Part shown: piece by piece, positions 29,069-41,346 of the stretch
Layout of the letters: every line of letters begins with the position of its first letter
Position numbering within the stretch: position 1 is the first letter of the stretch
Translations under genes and position numbers: made by a program
From: Pragia fontium DSM 5563 = ATCC 49100
GTDB lineage: Bacteria; Pseudomonadota; Gammaproteobacteria; Enterobacterales; Enterobacteriaceae
Assembly (NCBI RefSeq): GCF_900112475.1
Contig: NZ_FOLW01000004.1
Location: forward strand, 95,249 to 159,248
Reading direction: 5' to 3'
Length of the DNA: 64,000 nucleotides
Notes under the pieces: generated by a model
Database searches by the model: none
Seen by the model: only the letters and a program-made list of their open reading frames with translations
What the model was told of the DNA's origin: nothing

Positions 29069-30811
29069 TTACATTCGCTCTACGGTCTGAATACCCAGCG
29101 TATCTAAACCGATTTTCAGCGTACGGGCGGTTAACGCAGCAAGCTTCAAGCGGCTCTGGCGCGTCGCCTCGTCATCGGCGTTCAGAATAGGGCAGTTCTC
29201 ATAGAAACCGGAGAATAAGCCGGCTACATCATACAAATAGGCACACATCACATGTGGCGTTCCTTCGCGGGCAACGGTATACAGCGTTTCTTCAAACTGT
29301 AATAGACGGGTTGCCAGCGCTTTTTCCCGATCGTCGGTGATGTTCAGTGTACCGGTCAGATTGTTTTCGTCGATGCCAGCACGTTTAAAGATAGAAGCGA
29401 CACGGGTGTAGGCATATTGCATATATGGTGCGGTGTTGCCTTCCAGCGCCAACATAATATCCCAGTCGAAGATATAGTCTGTGGTGCGGTTTTTCGATAA
29501 GTCGGAATACTTCACGGCACCGATACCAACGGCGTTAATTACTTCACGCAGCTCATCGGGCTGCATATCCGGGTTTTTATCCAGAATCAATGAATGCAGT
29601 TTAGCATCGGCGTTTTCAATCGCTTCATCTAACAGGTCGGATAGCTTAATGGTGCCGCCAGAACGCGTTTTGAACGGTTTGCCGTCTTTACCCAGCATCA
29701 TACCGAACATATGGTGTTCCAGAGAGACATCATCAGGGATATAACCGGCTTTACGTACGATTGTCCATGCCTGCATCAGGTGTTGATGCTGACGAGAGTC
29801 GATATAGTAAAGCACGCGTTCAGCGCCAAGGGTTTCATAACGGTATTTAGCGCAGGCAATATCCGTGGTGGTGTAGAGGTAGCCGCCATCATTCTTTTGA
29901 ATGATTACGCCCATCGGTTCACCTTCTTTGTTTTTAAACTCATTCAAATAAACAACGATAGCGCCTTCGCTTTCTTCAGCGATACCTCGGGCTTTGAGGT
30001 CAGCCACGATGCCTGGCAGCATTGCATTATAGATGCTCTCACCCATAACGTCGTCGACGGTTAACGTCACGTTTAAACGTTGGTAGGTCAGGATATTCTG
30101 ATGCATGGTGACATCGACCAGTTTACGCCACATTGAACGGCAATATTCATCGCCGCCCTGTAGCTTAACCACGTACTCACGGGCACGTTCAGCAAAGACT
30201 GGATCGGCGTCGTAATGTTGCTTAGCTGCACGGTAGAAGGCTTCTAAATCGGACAGGGTCATATTATCAGCATGTTCATTTTCCATCTTTTCCAGATAGG
30301 CAATTAACATACCAAACTGCGTTCCCCAGTCACCAACGTGGTTGGCGCGGATAACGTTATGACCTAAAAACTCCAGAGTACGGACTACAGCATCACCGAT
30401 AATGGTTGAGCGCAGGTGGCCTACGTGCATCTCTTTGGCGACGTTAGGCGCTGAGTAGTCAACAACGATGGTCTGTTTCTTGGCCGGAGTGACGTTGAGT
30501 TTATCGTCTTTTAATGCTGCTTCGGCATGAGAAGCCAGCCAGTTTGGATCTAAAAAGATATTGATAAATCCCGGACCGGCGATTTCAACTTTATTGGCAA
30601 TCGGTGAGAGATCCAGATGAGTCAATACCTGCTCAGCCAGCTGGCGAGGGGGAAGTCCGAGTTGTTTCGCGACAGCCATAATGCCATTGGCTTGATAATC
30701 ACCAAACTGTGTTTTAGCTGATTGACGCACATGCGCTTCACAATCTGCAGGTGCGCCAGCAGCAATGAGCGCTTGGGTAATTTTATCTGATAAAAGAGCC
30801 TGTATATTCAC
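29069..30811 (-). CDS. argS: Arginine--tRNA ligase
   Basis: A 580-residue class I aminoacyl-tRNA synthetase. The HIGH-type motif is HVGH within [18 protein letters not shown], and the degenerate KMSK region is [10 protein letters not shown]. The C-terminal DALR anticodon-binding domain ends in [12 protein letters not shown] as in E. coli. It charges tRNA-Arg. The start ATG at 30811 follows an AAGGTAACCCGG stretch. Confidence 0.98.
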   Translation of the reverse strand: MNIQALLSDKITQALIAAGAPADCEAHVRQSAKTQFGDYQANGIMAVAKQLGLPPRQLAEQVLTHLDLSPIANKVEIAGPGFINIFLDPNWLASHAEAALKDDKLNVTPAKKQTIVVDYSAPNVAKEMHVGHLRSTIIGDAVVRTLEFLGHNVIRANHVGDWGTQFGMLIAYLEKMENEHADNMTLSDLEAFYRAAKQHYDADPVFAERAREYVVKLQGGDEYCRSMWRKLVDVTMHQNILTYQRLNVTLTVDDVMGESIYNAMLPGIVADLKARGIAEESEGAIVVYLNEFKNKEGEPMGVIIQKNDGGYLYTTTDIACAKYRYETLGAERVLYYIDSRQHQHLMQAWTIVRKAGYIPDDVSLEHHMFGMMLGKDGKPFKTRSGGTIKLSDLLDEAIENADAKLHSLILDKNPDMQPDELREVINAVGIGAVKYSDLSKNRTTDYIFDWDIMLALEGNTAPYMQYAYTRVASIFKRAGIDENNLTGTLNITDDREKALATRLLQFEETLYTVAREGTPHVMCAYLYDVAGLFSGFYENCPILNADDEATRQSRLKLAALTARTLKIGLDTLGIQTVERM

Positions 30812-31067
30812 CGGGTTACCTTATAACTCTGTAAGAAAAAGTCGTAAATGAAGACCAGAGAGCTTCGCTTGGGGCTGGTCAATTCACGACTTTATGAATG
30901 ATAAAAATTTAACTTTACGAATAATACCCGATATTACGGGTTACGTCAGCTGCTGTAGGGGGAAGAAAAGTGAAGTAATTTACCCAGAGCTAACGGTGAA
31001 ATATCAATAAAAAGAGAAAATAAACGCTAAATTCTGATTAAGTCGATACCTGATTTGGTATTCGGCA

Positions 31068-31763
31068 TCAGTGGTGATTGGGTTTGTATTGCAGTGAGAT
31101 GTCCAGTTCTTTGTCTTCTATTTCCGCATCATCTTTAGAGGAAAACATGCACATAAAGACATTGGTGGCGATAGTAAGAAATACCATAATTAAGAATGGG
31201 ATACATAGAAATAGTGTATTCATTAATGAGAGTGGAACACCATTAACATAAACAAAATAATAGAAAAATTTCATCAGCGAAATGATCGGTAACATGCACC
31301 AGAAAAGCAAAAACATAATGTTAAGGGTTTTGTTTAAGAACAGCGAGTGAGTCTGATTTTGATTGGACTTTAGATCAGACAGCATACGAACGGGCTTTTT
31401 GCTGCATTGTTCCAGCTGTTTTTCCAATTGATTTACGTGCTTATACCAGCTCTTATGCCAATAGTTATTGTTTATGGTAATGCGAAACCAAGCATGTGCA
31501 ACGGTAATACCCATAATGGATATTACCATTTCAATAAAATAGGTAATCAATGTGGGGGTGCTGAAAAAAACGATACCGAAGAAAAAAGTGATAATGGCAG
31601 CGATAGCCAGAAAAAACATGCAACGACGCCAATATGACTGAGCTTCCGCTTTCTTCATATTATGCGCGTGTTTTAGCGACATTCTTGTCAAGTGACATAA
31701 ATCATTGCACACATGTGCGCCCTCGGATTTATGCACTGGATCTTTAGTTGAGTGCATGTTCAT
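31068..31763 (-). CDS. Hypothetical membrane protein
   Basis: A 231-residue protein with four predicted transmembrane helices (about 48-68, 72-92, 145-168, 178-205). A conserved-looking tryptophan-rich segment between the pairs reads YWHKSWYKHVNQLEKQLEQ. The N-terminus is His/Cys-containing (HVCNDLCHLTRMSLKHAHNM). I do not recognise the family; related proteins with W..W..H...LE after two helices occur in many enterobacteria. It stands alone, flanked by long AT-rich gaps. Confidence 0.7.
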   Translation of the reverse strand: MNMHSTKDPVHKSEGAHVCNDLCHLTRMSLKHAHNMKKAEAQSYWRRCMFFLAIAAIITFFFGIVFFSTPTLITYFIEMVISIMGITVAHAWFRITINNNYWHKSWYKHVNQLEKQLEQCSKKPVRMLSDLKSNQNQTHSLFLNKTLNIMFLLFWCMLPIISLMKFFYYFVYVNGVPLSLMNTLFLCIPFLIMVFLTIATNVFMCMFSSKDDAEIEDKELDISLQYKPNHH

Positions 31764-32330
31764 CTATCATCCATTATAGATATACTACCCACAGCTTACC
31801 TGAATAGGCGGAAATACTCAATGGACATTCTATAGTGGGTTATATACTGTCTATTGTTTGTATTTTTTCAGCTGACGCAGGGAAATATCAATAACTTATC
31901 TGTTGTATATTTAATTATTAAATAAAATTATAGTTTGACGATTTTATACAGGATGAATTTAATACTAGCAATAGGGAGTAGCACAAAAAAATAAATGGTA
32001 TTGTAATGGTAATCTTTTAAGGTATCGATTAAATCAATATGTGATTTTTTCAGATAACACACTGATTGATATTGTATATTTTTTGTCCGAAAATATGTTG
32101 TGCATTATTTTATTTATGGTGAAAATAAATAAAAATATTCTGCCGCAATAAATGTTTTGTACGACAAGTTATTTTTATGGTTTTGATATTGTCATATTTA
32201 TTAGCAAATGCTAATAAAATTATTATTGTTTAAAAAAATTAAAATATGATTTTAATTTATTATGAATTTCAAATGAAAACGCTTTGGGTAACATACATAA
32301 TAAATATTAATAATCAGAGAGTTAATTGCG
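31764..32330. other. AT-rich intergenic stretch
   Basis: No gene, terminator or RNA is recognised in these roughly 570 bp. The sequence is strongly A+T rich and probably contains the promoters of the two flanking units. Confidence 0.5.
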
Positions 32331-32423
32331 ATGGCGAATTTTATTTTAGAGGCATTTATTCAGTCAGAGAGACTCGCTATACTATCATTATCATGGCGTA
32401 AGAAGGGAAGGTGTGATGTATGA
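32331..32423 (+). CDS. Possible 30-codon leader ORF coupled to the next gene
   Basis: ATG 32331 (preceded by CAGAGAGTTAATTGCG) encodes 30 residues, MANFILEAFIQSERLAILSL onward. Its TGA overlaps the ATG of the downstream gene (ATGA at 32420-32423). This arrangement is typical of translational coupling. There is no independent evidence that it is expressed. Confidence 0.35.
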   Translation: MANFILEAFIQSERLAILSLSWRKKGRCDV

Positions 32424-32650
32424 AGTTTTATCATGAAATTGATAGTGACGGTTCGAATACCGACATTTGCTATAGCGTGACCATTTTAGGAACGGATTTA
32501 AGGGCTTCAAAGCGGATACGGCATCCAGCTAGCCGAATTAAGCATGAGCAGGCCAAAAAAGCACTCAGGCGTGCTTTGTGCAAAACCAAAAAATTTATTC
32601 GCACCCATGGGTTATCTAAAGAGGCCTGGGGAGCTTTTTGCGGTAAATAA
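32420..32650 (+). CDS. Small basic hypothetical protein
   Basis: A 76-residue Lys/Arg-rich protein (RIRHPASRIKHEQAKKALRR) with no signal or membrane segment. It begins in an ATGA overlap with a possible leader ORF; GAAGGGAAGG upstream could serve as the ribosome-binding site. It is convergent with the gene at 32661. A nucleic-acid-binding role is possible from its charge, but this is speculation. Confidence 0.55.
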   Translation: MKFYHEIDSDGSNTDICYSVTILGTDLRASKRIRHPASRIKHEQAKKALRRALCKTKKFIRTHGLSKEAWGAFCGK

Positions 32651-32660
32651 TAAAGCGCTA

Positions 32661-32870
32661 TCAGGTGATTTCTTTAAGTTTTTCAGCGACATCGTTGAGG
32701 CCTTTAAACGGAAGGTCGTTTAATAAGGTAAACCTGTAGTTATTGACTTTTGCCAGCATGTATTTTAACTCATCACCGTAAATAACAAATCCATCTGGAA
32801 TATCCGTTTCGAAACGGATATTGCCATTGAACACACTAATCGTGTACCCATTCCATCTCATTTTATTCAT
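32661..32870 (-). CDS. Small hypothetical protein
   Basis: ATG at 32870 follows GGTGGAGAACAT and gives 69 residues (MNKMRWNGYTISVFNGNIRF onward). The start at 32891 lacks a good ribosome-binding site. The protein appears beta-rich at the N-terminus (DIPDGFVIYGDELKYML) with a C-terminal helix. No family is recognised. Confidence 0.6.
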   Translation of the reverse strand: MNKMRWNGYTISVFNGNIRFETDIPDGFVIYGDELKYMLAKVNNYRFTLLNDLPFKGLNDVAEKLKEIT

Positions 32871-33187
32871 ATATGTTCTCCACCGTGTCACTGCTTACGG
32901 TTAGAGCGGCACAACGTTAACAAAAATTAAATCGAATTTTGCAAACAGGCAAAGATCTTTTGGTTATCGAGCACTTAGCGAACATCTAATCCAGTCAATT
33001 TGCTTGATGTTAAGTGATTAAATATCAGTTGGTTAATTTTTGTGGTTAATTTTAGTTATAGGCAGCATCTATTATATCCTCTGAAAAATAGAAATATTAA
33101 CCGCTACCATCTACTCTTGATATGTATGGTTAACAATAACGGGTTGGGTTCTTTATCCGGTATTAAATAGTCATTTTAGGGGGAGTT

Positions 33188-33436
33188 ATGGGGTTTATTG
33201 CCTGGATTATCTTAGGATTGCTGGTCGGTGTTATTGCTAAGTGGTTAATGCCTGGCCAAGACGGGGGTGGTTTCTTTATGACCATCATTCTCGGTATTAT
33301 TGGGGCATTAGTCGGGGGATATATCAGTTCGTTCTTCGGTTTTGGTTCCGTTGATGGCTTTAACATTGGTAGTCTGGTGATTGCGGTGTTAGGGGCAATG
33401 TTAGTTTTGTTTATTTATCGCAAAATAAAAAGCTGA
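33188..33436 (+). CDS. GlsB/YeaQ/YmgE family small membrane protein
   Basis: An 82-residue hydrophobic protein with three predicted helices and the family pattern WIILGLLVGVIAKWLMPG near the start, GGGFFMTIILGIIGALVGGY, and IGSLVIAVLGAMLVLF. Members are stress-associated inner-membrane proteins annotated as transglycosylase-associated, with no proven activity. ATG follows AGGGGGAGTT, a strong site. Confidence 0.88.
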   Translation: MGFIAWIILGLLVGVIAKWLMPGQDGGGFFMTIILGIIGALVGGYISSFFGFGSVDGFNIGSLVIAVLGAMLVLFIYRKIKS

Positions 33437-33455
33437 TCGCTGATAGCTCTCATAT

Positions 33456-33491
33456 TCAGCCGTAGATTATTAAGTCTGCGGCTGATTTTTT
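33456..33491. terminator. Terminator between the GlsB-family gene and pth
   Basis: TCAGCCGTAGA (33456-33466) pairs with TCTGCGGCTGA (33475-33485), followed by TTTTTT. Confidence 0.9.
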
Positions 33492-33511
33492 TGACCATCG
33501 GGTAGAAAAAG

Positions 33512-34102
33512 TCAGACGCTGGCTTTGAAGGCATGTAATCGATTCATTGCCTTAGTCACATCTTCTTTAATTAGGATATCAGTGCAGCGAACGGCCTCAT
33601 CGATAGCGTCATCGATCATTTTTTGTTCACTGGCAGGTGGCTTTCCTAATACAAATCCAGTCACTTTATTTTTATCGCCAGGATGACCAATACCAATTCT
33701 TAAACGGTAAAAATTCGGGTTGTTGGCTAATTTATTAGCAATATCTTTTAAGCCGTTGTGTCCACCATTACCACCACCTAATTTGAGTTTGGCAATCCCG
33801 GGAGGAAGGTCGAGTTCGTCATGAGCGACTAAAATTTCTTCTGGAGCAATACGGAAAAAGTTTGCCATAGCCAGTACTGATTTGCCGCTCAGGTTCATAA
33901 ACGTAGTAGGGACCAAGAGTCTGACGTCCTGTCCACCTATATTCAGACGGGCGGTATAGCCAAAAAATTTAGCTTCTTCTTTTAGAGATTGGTTATAACG
34001 CTCAGCCAGCAGGTCAACATACCAGGCACCGGCGTTATGACGGGTTAAGGCGTATTCTGCCCCCGGATTGGCTAAGCCGACGATTAATTTAATGCTGCTC
34101 AC
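33512..34102 (-). CDS. pth: Peptidyl-tRNA hydrolase
   Basis: About 196 residues. It cleaves peptidyl-tRNA released by stalled ribosomes. Catalytic elements are present: N and H in [27 protein letters not shown] (Asp), [10 protein letters not shown], and [14 protein letters not shown] favour the GTG start at 34102 ([10 protein letters not shown]), matching the E. coli N-terminus; an in-frame ATG at 34114 adds four residues. It is divergent from ychH. Confidence 0.97.
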   Translation of the reverse strand: MSSIKLIVGLANPGAEYALTRHNAGAWYVDLLAERYNQSLKEEAKFFGYTARLNIGGQDVRLLVPTTFMNLSGKSVLAMANFFRIAPEEILVAHDELDLPPGIAKLKLGGGNGGHNGLKDIANKLANNPNFYRLRIGIGHPGDKNKVTGFVLGKPPASEQKMIDDAIDEAVRCTDILIKEDVTKAMNRLHAFKASV

Positions 34103-34468
34103 GATTAATTCCATTCCTACTGCTATTGGGTGTGTTTCGATAGTTTCTTTATCAGGTAGTTGCCCTAAACAAAGAAAGGTCGAAATAACAAGCCCGCCAT
34201 TTTACCCTCGATGGCTTGAATTACAAAGTAAAGCTATCAGTTATGGCAAAGTGCACGGCTGATTTGTTAAATCACAGTATTTTGCCGAAAGCATGAATCG
34301 TTAAAGAGGATAATTAATGAAATGTAAGGAAAATGTAAGAAAAGTTTAGCAGCATGTGATCATAACCACACACTATCTGTGGATGTCTGTCTATACTCAT
34401 AATGAAAACGTGGTTAAATCATGGTGATTGTCACTTCAGCAAGCATTTGATATTTGGTGGAGGGCTTT

Positions 34469-34741
34469 ATGAAACGCAGAAACGCAGTTTTACTCGGTAA
34501 CATCTTAATGGGACTAGGTCTGATTTCAATGATTGGTGGTGTCGGCCTGACCATCGTAGGTAATATGGGGGGAGTAGCTCTTTTACCTGGCGATTTGGCG
34601 CATATTCCTATTATGGGTATTTTTATCGGTGCTTTAGTATGGTTGGTGGGTGCCCGTGTTGGGGGCAGAGATCGAATTGCCGATCGCTATTGGTGGATTA
34701 AACACTGTAACGATGATAAATATCGTCATAAACACTTATAG
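34469..34741 (+). CDS. ychH: Stress-associated membrane protein YchH (DUF2583)
   Basis: A 90-residue protein with two membrane helices, MKRRNAVLLGNILMGLGLIS onward, close to E. coli YchH in length and position (divergent from pth, next to prs). ATG 34469 follows GGTGGAGGGCTTT. E. coli YchH is associated with stress and biofilm phenotypes; the mechanism is unknown. Confidence 0.93.
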   Translation: MKRRNAVLLGNILMGLGLISMIGGVGLTIVGNMGGVALLPGDLAHIPIMGIFIGALVWLVGARVGGRDRIADRYWWIKHCNDDKYRHKHL

Positions 34742-34832
34742 AAATTAGCGAAGAATTCTCACTATAGTCCAGTCAGTATCAGTGGCATATTGTTATTCGC
34801 TTAATCTTATGGCATGACTTTCGGTACTACGT

Positions 34833-34871
34833 AAAACCCCGCTATTCATCATAATGAATAACGGGGTTTTG
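34833..34871. terminator. Bidirectional terminator between ychH and prs
   Basis: AAAACCCCG (34833-34841) pairs with CGGGGTTTT (34862-34870), with inner TATTCAT/ATGAATA pairing. Confidence 0.9.
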
Positions 34872-34886
34872 TTCAGGCAATTTCTA

Positions 34887-35969
<1,083 letters not shown>

Positions 35970-35981
35970 TTAAAGTGGGAC

Positions 35982-36821
35982 TCATTCTTGCCTTGAGAGT
36001 ACAGATTGCAGCGGAGAGGTATTAACACCTTGCGCAACAAAGCCATGTAACCACTCAGGGGCTTGTTTTAACACGTTCAGGGCAGCTGCTTGAGATTCGA
36101 ATTCAGCAAACACACAAGCACCCGTTCCAGTTAAACGTGACGGAGCATATTCTAACAGCCAAGAAATGAGCTGTTCAACCTCGGGGAACCTTTTTCTTGC
36201 GATTGGTTCACAATCATTTGAAAAAGGCGTGTCCAAAAGGGTCAATAATGACCGTTTTGGGGTATTGCGTATTAAATCTGCATCAGAAAATATCACCGGA
36301 GTGGCAATATGTACACCAGGATGTGCAACCAGATACCATTTTTCTTTCGGTTCTGCCGGCTGAAATTTTTCACCTACGCCTTCAGCAAAGGCCGCGTGAC
36401 CATAAATAAATACCGGTACGTCCGCACCCAGTTCCAGCCCTATTTGGCACAGTTCATCAACTGTAACATGACATTTCCACAGATGGTTCAGCGCCACCAG
36501 AACTGTTGCAGCATTGGAGGAACCGCCGCCGAGGCCGCCACCCATGGGTAAAATTTTCTCAATCGTAATATCAGCACCCAGTTTACAGCCGCTGAACTGC
36601 TGCAGGCGTTTTGCAGCCCGTACAATGAGGTTTTGTTGCTCAGGTACGCCATCAAGAGGCGTAAGTAGCCGAATTTGCTCGTCCTGACGTACGGTAAAAT
36701 TAAGCGTGTCACCGTAATCCAGGAACTGAAACAGGGTTTGTAAATCATGGTAGCCGTCAGGGCGACGGCCAGTAATATACAAAAATAGATTTAATTTAGC
36801 GGGGGAAGGCCAGTTCACCAT
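35982..36821 (-). CDS. ispE: 4-diphosphocytidyl-2-C-methyl-D-erythritol kinase
   Basis: A 279-residue GHMP kinase of the MEP isoprenoid pathway. It carries the Lys/Asn motif [20 protein letters not shown] and the ATP loop [15 protein letters not shown]. It phosphorylates the 2-hydroxyl of CDP-methylerythritol. Its ATG overlaps the lolB stop (TAATG), indicating translational coupling in a lolB-ispE-prs unit. Confidence 0.97.
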   Translation of the reverse strand: MVNWPSPAKLNLFLYITGRRPDGYHDLQTLFQFLDYGDTLNFTVRQDEQIRLLTPLDGVPEQQNLIVRAAKRLQQFSGCKLGADITIEKILPMGGGLGGGSSNAATVLVALNHLWKCHVTVDELCQIGLELGADVPVFIYGHAAFAEGVGEKFQPAEPKEKWYLVAHPGVHIATPVIFSDADLIRNTPKRSLLTLLDTPFSNDCEPIARKRFPEVEQLISWLLEYAPSRLTGTGACVFAEFESQAAALNVLKQAPEWLHGFVAQGVNTSPLQSVLSRQE

Positions 36822-37450
36822 TATTGTAGTGTCCAGTTATCCATTTTCAATTTAATACGATCTTCGCCATGAACGATCTCTAAGCGGCTAGGAAGAGCTG
36901 GCTGAACATTGGTATTGTAATCTTGATACTCTACAGTCCAAAGCTGCCCATTTTGAGTGAGGGAAACTTTATGCAATCGCGCTTCTGGCGAAAGGGTAAA
37001 ATCTTTGGCATCGGCAGGCAAGCCCAACATCCACTGGCGCATATTGTTGAGCGGAATGGTCATACCGGTTAATTCCTGAATCATTTTTTCGGCGTCATCA
37101 CTCACGTAACGCTGGCCTTTATCATCCGTTAATTGTACCAAGCCCGGCTGTACATTTAACTCCATCACGGTATTACCCAGTGGATTGGTGAGCACTAAAC
37201 GATAGCGATCAGGATTTTGTTGTTGCCAGTAAAAACGAGCGTAAACTTTTTGTTGTGACGAGATATAGGCGAATGCGCCACGAGTCTGATATTGCTCTAG
37301 CGTTTTAACTTGCTGCTCGTGTTTTTTCCACTCTGGAGAAGTAACGGATGTCGCTGGGCTGCCTGAATTACCGGTCAGGGTACAGGCAGTTAACAATAGG
37401 CTAGCCAGTGGGATCAGTTTTAAAAGCGTAGAAGTCCGTATTAATTTCAT
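36821..37450 (-). CDS. lolB: Outer-membrane lipoprotein receptor LolB
   Basis: A 209-residue lipoprotein with signal [12 protein letters not shown], anchored in the outer membrane, where it receives lipoproteins from LolA and inserts them. The mature part shows the LolA/LolB half-barrel pattern ([34 protein letters not shown]). It is divergent from hemA and overlaps ispE, as in E. coli. Confidence 0.96.
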   Translation of the reverse strand: MKLIRTSTLLKLIPLASLLLTACTLTGNSGSPATSVTSPEWKKHEQQVKTLEQYQTRGAFAYISSQQKVYARFYWQQQNPDRYRLVLTNPLGNTVMELNVQPGLVQLTDDKGQRYVSDDAEKMIQELTGMTIPLNNMRQWMLGLPADAKDFTLSPEARLHKVSLTQNGQLWTVEYQDYNTNVQPALPSRLEIVHGEDRIKLKMDNWTLQ

Positions 37451-37675
37451 GATGTTCTCGTCGGGATCTTATCAATGATGGGTAACGCTAAAGGGCTTAT
37501 GGCCAAACGTCAATCGGATTGTTTATCCACCAAGAAGTATAACCGTTTTGTGCTTATTAATCTTGCAAAGGCGGCATCACACTAACGTGTCACTTTTATT
37601 GATAGTCAGCATCAAGTAGAATATCGCAATAAAATAACGGTTCAACCGTGAATGGACAATAACAATAACTGTTTC

Positions 37676-38938
37676 ATGACTCTGCTTGCACTTGGAATCA
37701 ATCATAAAACCGCACCGGTATCACTGCGAGAGAAGGTTACTTTTTCCCCTGATACTTTAGGTGATGCATTGCATAGCCTGCACCAACAACCCATGGTGCA
37801 GGGCGGCGTTGTGCTGTCTACCTGTAACCGAACAGAACTGTATTTGAGTATTGAGCACGATGAGCAGGCTCAGCAAAAACTGGTTAACTGGCTGTGTCAG
37901 TATCACAAATTATCTGTGGATGAATTGAGCAAGAGTCTTTATTGGCATAAAGGTTCAGATGCGGTTAATCACTTAATGCGTGTTGCCAGTGGGTTGGATT
38001 CTTTGGTTTTGGGCGAACCACAGATTCTCGGTCAGGTAAAAAAAGCGTTTGCCGAGTCTCAGGAGCATTGCAAGCTCAATACTGAGTTGGAGCGTTTGTT
38101 TCAGAAGTCTTTTTCCGTGGCTAAACGCGTCAGAACTGAAACGGAAATCGGCTCCAGCGCTGTTTCAGTCGCATTTGCTGCCTGCACCTTAGCCCGCCAG
38201 ATTTTTGAATCGATGTCTGATGTGAATGTTTTGTTAGTTGGCGCAGGTGAAACCATTGAACTGGTGGCTCGTTATTTGCGAGAGCATCAGGTTAAGAAAA
38301 TGGTGATTGCTAACCGAACCCGGGAAAGAGCACAGCAATTGGCCAATGAAGTTCAGGCTGATGTGATTACCTTACCTGAGATTGATGAACGCTTGTATAA
38401 AGCCGATATTGTTATTAGTTCTACCGCCAGCCCGCTACCCATCATCGGTAAAGGGATGGTTGAGCGTTCTTTGAAGGCGCGACGCAACCAACCCATGCTG
38501 TTTATTGATATTGCCGTACCGCGGGATATCGAGCCGGAAGTCGGTGATTTGTCAAACGTTTATCTGTATACCGTTGATGATTTACACGCGATTATTGAAC
38601 ATAACCTGTCGCAGAGAAAGGCTGCGGCAGTGCAGGCTGAAGATATTGTTCAGCAGGAAAGTGCCAATTTTATGGCGTGGATACGCTCACAATCGGCCGT
38701 TTCTACTATTAAGGATTATCGTGCCATGGCGGACGATATCCGCAAAGAACTGGTAGAAAAAGCCTTGGGTGCAATAGAACAGGGCGCGGATGTTGAAAGT
38801 ACCATTAATGAGCTTTCCAATAAGTTAACCAACCGTCTTATCCACGCACCAACCAAGTCTTTACAGAAAGCGGCTAGTAGTGGCGATCTGGAACAGTTAA
38901 ATGTATTACGCGACAGCCTTGGGCTAGAGCAGTATTAG
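37676..38938 (+). CDS. hemA: Glutamyl-tRNA reductase
   Basis: The first enzyme of C5-pathway haem synthesis. About 420 residues; the ATG at 37676 gives [20 protein letters not shown] as in E. coli (an in-frame ATG at 37652 adds eight residues; neither has a strong ribosome-binding site). The catalytic Cys is in [20 protein letters not shown] and the NADPH fold [13 protein letters not shown] are conserved. It heads the hemA-prfA-prmC-sirB2-sirC-kdsA operon. Confidence 0.97.
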   Translation: MTLLALGINHKTAPVSLREKVTFSPDTLGDALHSLHQQPMVQGGVVLSTCNRTELYLSIEHDEQAQQKLVNWLCQYHKLSVDELSKSLYWHKGSDAVNHLMRVASGLDSLVLGEPQILGQVKKAFAESQEHCKLNTELERLFQKSFSVAKRVRTETEIGSSAVSVAFAACTLARQIFESMSDVNVLLVGAGETIELVARYLREHQVKKMVIANRTRERAQQLANEVQADVITLPEIDERLYKADIVISSTASPLPIIGKGMVERSLKARRNQPMLFIDIAVPRDIEPEVGDLSNVYLYTVDDLHAIIEHNLSQRKAAAVQAEDIVQQESANFMAWIRSQSAVSTIKDYRAMADDIRKELVEKALGAIEQGADVESTINELSNKLTNRLIHAPTKSLQKAASSGDLEQLNVLRDSLGLEQY

Positions 38939-38970
38939 TTTTCTTTTATTCATAGGGTATTTAGCCACGC

Positions 38971-40056
38971 ATGAAACCTTCTATTGTAGCTAAGTTAGAA
39001 GCACTACAAGAGCGTCACGAAGAAGTACAGGCACATCTGGGAGATGCATCGGTTATCGCCGATCAGGATCGTTTTCGTGCACTTTCAAAAGAATATGCCC
39101 AATTGGGCGATGTGACAGACTGCTTCCGTCAGTGGCAACAAGTTCAGGAAAATTTGGCCACGGCAGAAATGATGTTGGCCGATCCTGAAATGCGTGAAAT
39201 GGCTCAGGAAGAAATTGATGAAGCCAAACAGCAGACGGAAGTGTTAGAACAGCAACTGCAGGTTTTATTACTACCGCAAGATCCTGATGATGAACGTAAC
39301 TGTTATCTGGAAGTTCGCGCCGGTACTGGCGGCGATGAAGCGGCTATTTTTGCCGGTGACCTGTTCCGTATGTATAGCCGCTACGCTGAATCCCGCCGCT
39401 GGCGTGTAGAGATCATGAGCGCCAACGACGGTGAGCACGGTGGTTATAAAGAAATTATCGCGAAAATTTCCGGTGATGGGGTTTATGGTCAACTGAAGTT
39501 TGAGTCGGGTGGTCATCGGGTTCAACGCGTGCCGGAAACTGAATCACAAGGGCGCATTCATACTTCCGCCTGTACAGTTGCTATTCTGCCGGAAATCCCG
39601 GAGGCTGAATTGCCAGAGATTAACCCGGTTGATTTGAAAATTGATACCTTCCGCTCATCAGGGGCAGGTGGACAGCACGTTAACACCACGGATTCCGCCA
39701 TTCGCATTACCCACTTACCTACCGGTATCGTGGTGGAGTGTCAGGATGAGCGTTCTCAGCATAAGAACAAAGCGAAAGCGTTATCGGTGTTGGGTGCCAG
39801 AATCCGAGCTGCAGAAATGCAGAAACGACAGTCGGAAGAAGCCTCAACGCGTCGTAATCTGTTAGGTTCAGGGGATCGCTCTGACCGTAATAGAACCTAT
39901 AACTTCCCTCAAGGACGGGTTACTGACCATCGAATAAACCTAACGGTATATCGTTTGGATGAGGTGATGGAAGGGAAGTTGGATATGTTAATTCAACCGA
40001 TTGTTCAAGAATATCAGGCAGACCAATTGGCTGCGCTGTCAGAACAAGATGCATAA
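38971..40056 (+). CDS. prfA: Peptide chain release factor 1
   Basis: A 361-residue RF1 recognising UAA/UAG. The GGQ peptidyl-hydrolysis motif is in [15 protein letters not shown]. The C-terminal region includes [20 protein letters not shown]. The Gln of GGQ is methylated by PrmC, encoded 9 bp downstream. Confidence 0.98.
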   Translation: MKPSIVAKLEALQERHEEVQAHLGDASVIADQDRFRALSKEYAQLGDVTDCFRQWQQVQENLATAEMMLADPEMREMAQEEIDEAKQQTEVLEQQLQVLLLPQDPDDERNCYLEVRAGTGGDEAAIFAGDLFRMYSRYAESRRWRVEIMSANDGEHGGYKEIIAKISGDGVYGQLKFESGGHRVQRVPETESQGRIHTSACTVAILPEIPEAELPEINPVDLKIDTFRSSGAGGQHVNTTDSAIRITHLPTGIVVECQDERSQHKNKAKALSVLGARIRAAEMQKRQSEEASTRRNLLGSGDRSDRNRTYNFPQGRVTDHRINLTVYRLDEVMEGKLDMLIQPIVQEYQADQLAALSEQDA

Positions 40057-40065
40057 TTTTAACTG

Positions 40066-40908
40066 ATGACATTTAATCAATGGCTTCAACAAGCCATCAC
40101 TAAGTTGACCGGTGGTGATAGCCCTAAGCGAGATGCGGAAATTTTGCTGGGATATGTCACCGGAAAAACCCGAACTTTTCTGATGGCGTTCAGTGAAACT
40201 ATGCTGACCGCCGATCAGGTAAACCGTCTGGATGAATTACTGAATCGCAGAATAAACGGGGAACCTATTGCCTATCTAGTCGGCACCCGTGAGTTTTGGT
40301 CACTGCAGTTAAAAGTTTCCCCCGTCACTTTAATTCCTCGTCCGGACACCGAAAAATTGGTGGAGCTGGCGCTGGAACGTTTACCAACGATAGATTGCGA
40401 TATTCTCGATCTAGGAACGGGAACTGGGGCGATAGCGCTGGCTTTGGGCAGTGAGCGGCCGGACTGTTCGGTTACCGGAATTGATTATCAGGCAGAGGCC
40501 ATTTCTTTGGCGCAGGATAATGCGGATAATCTGAATATCAACAATGTTCATTTTATGCAAGGGGATTGGTTCGAGCCATTCAACGATGCCTATTTTGATA
40601 TGATAGTCAGTAATCCCCCTTATATTGATAAGCAGGACCCTCACCTGAGTCAGGGGGATGTCCGTTATGAACCGGATAGTGCGTTGATTGCTGCTCAGGA
40701 AGGTTTAGCTGATTTACGTCATATTGTTGAGCATGCGCCGGAATACCTCAAGTCAGGAGGATGGTTATTGCTTGAACATGGTTGGACGCAGGGCGAGCAG
40801 GTTCGCCAGTTATTTCAACAGCGCGGGTTTGAATTGATTGCAACCCATCAGGACTATGGCGGCAATGAACGTGTAACGCTAGGCCGCTGGTTCGACCCTC
40901 AGGCTTGA
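40066..40908 (+). CDS. prmC: Release factor glutamine methyltransferase PrmC
   Basis: A 280-residue SAM methyltransferase with an N-terminal helical domain, motif I DLGTGTGAIALAL and the catalytic NPPY in IVSNPPYIDK. It methylates the GGQ glutamine of RF1 and RF2. Coupled to prfA. Confidence 0.97.
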   Translation: MTFNQWLQQAITKLTGGDSPKRDAEILLGYVTGKTRTFLMAFSETMLTADQVNRLDELLNRRINGEPIAYLVGTREFWSLQLKVSPVTLIPRPDTEKLVELALERLPTIDCDILDLGTGTGAIALALGSERPDCSVTGIDYQAEAISLAQDNADNLNINNVHFMQGDWFEPFNDAYFDMIVSNPPYIDKQDPHLSQGDVRYEPDSALIAAQEGLADLRHIVEHAPEYLKSGGWLLLEHGWTQGEQVRQLFQQRGFELIATHQDYGGNERVTLGRWFDPQA

Positions 40909-40953
40909 ACAACAAGCCATAAGCATCAGATATAAAAACAGGAACGGCTATTT

Positions 40954-41346
40954 ATGTACATATGGGTAAAGCAATTACATATTATTACTGCGCTGATTAG
41001 CATCACATTGTTCGTTCTCCGTTTTTACTGGAAGTGGCGTGGTGCAGCGATTATGCAGCAACGCTGGCTCAAAATAGCACCGCATCTGAATGATACGGTT
41101 TTATTCATCACCGGTATTGTGCTGATTTTTATTACGCATTTTTATCCGTTCAGCATTCAAGGTACTTGGATGACGGAAAAACTGTTTGCAGTCATTATTT
41201 ATATTGGTTTAGGTCATGTAGCCTTGGGTAAACGAGCCAAAAACCAGAAAATTAGAATCACGGCTTTTATCGCTGCCATATTATGTCTGTATCTGATAGT
41301 CACTTTAGCCATTAATAAAATGCCGTTAGTGATGGGGTATGTATGA
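40954..41346 (+). CDS. SirB2-family membrane protein
   Basis: A 130-residue protein with four predicted helices and conserved KQLHIITALISIT and TEKLFAVIIYIGLG segments. It belongs to the invasion-regulator SirB2 family, whose role is not established. Its stop overlaps the sirC start (ATGA at 41343). It is part of the hemA operon, as in E. coli. Confidence 0.93.
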   Translation: MYIWVKQLHIITALISITLFVLRFYWKWRGAAIMQQRWLKIAPHLNDTVLFITGIVLIFITHFYPFSIQGTWMTEKLFAVIIYIGLGHVALGKRAKNQKIRITAFIAAILCLYLIVTLAINKMPLVMGYV

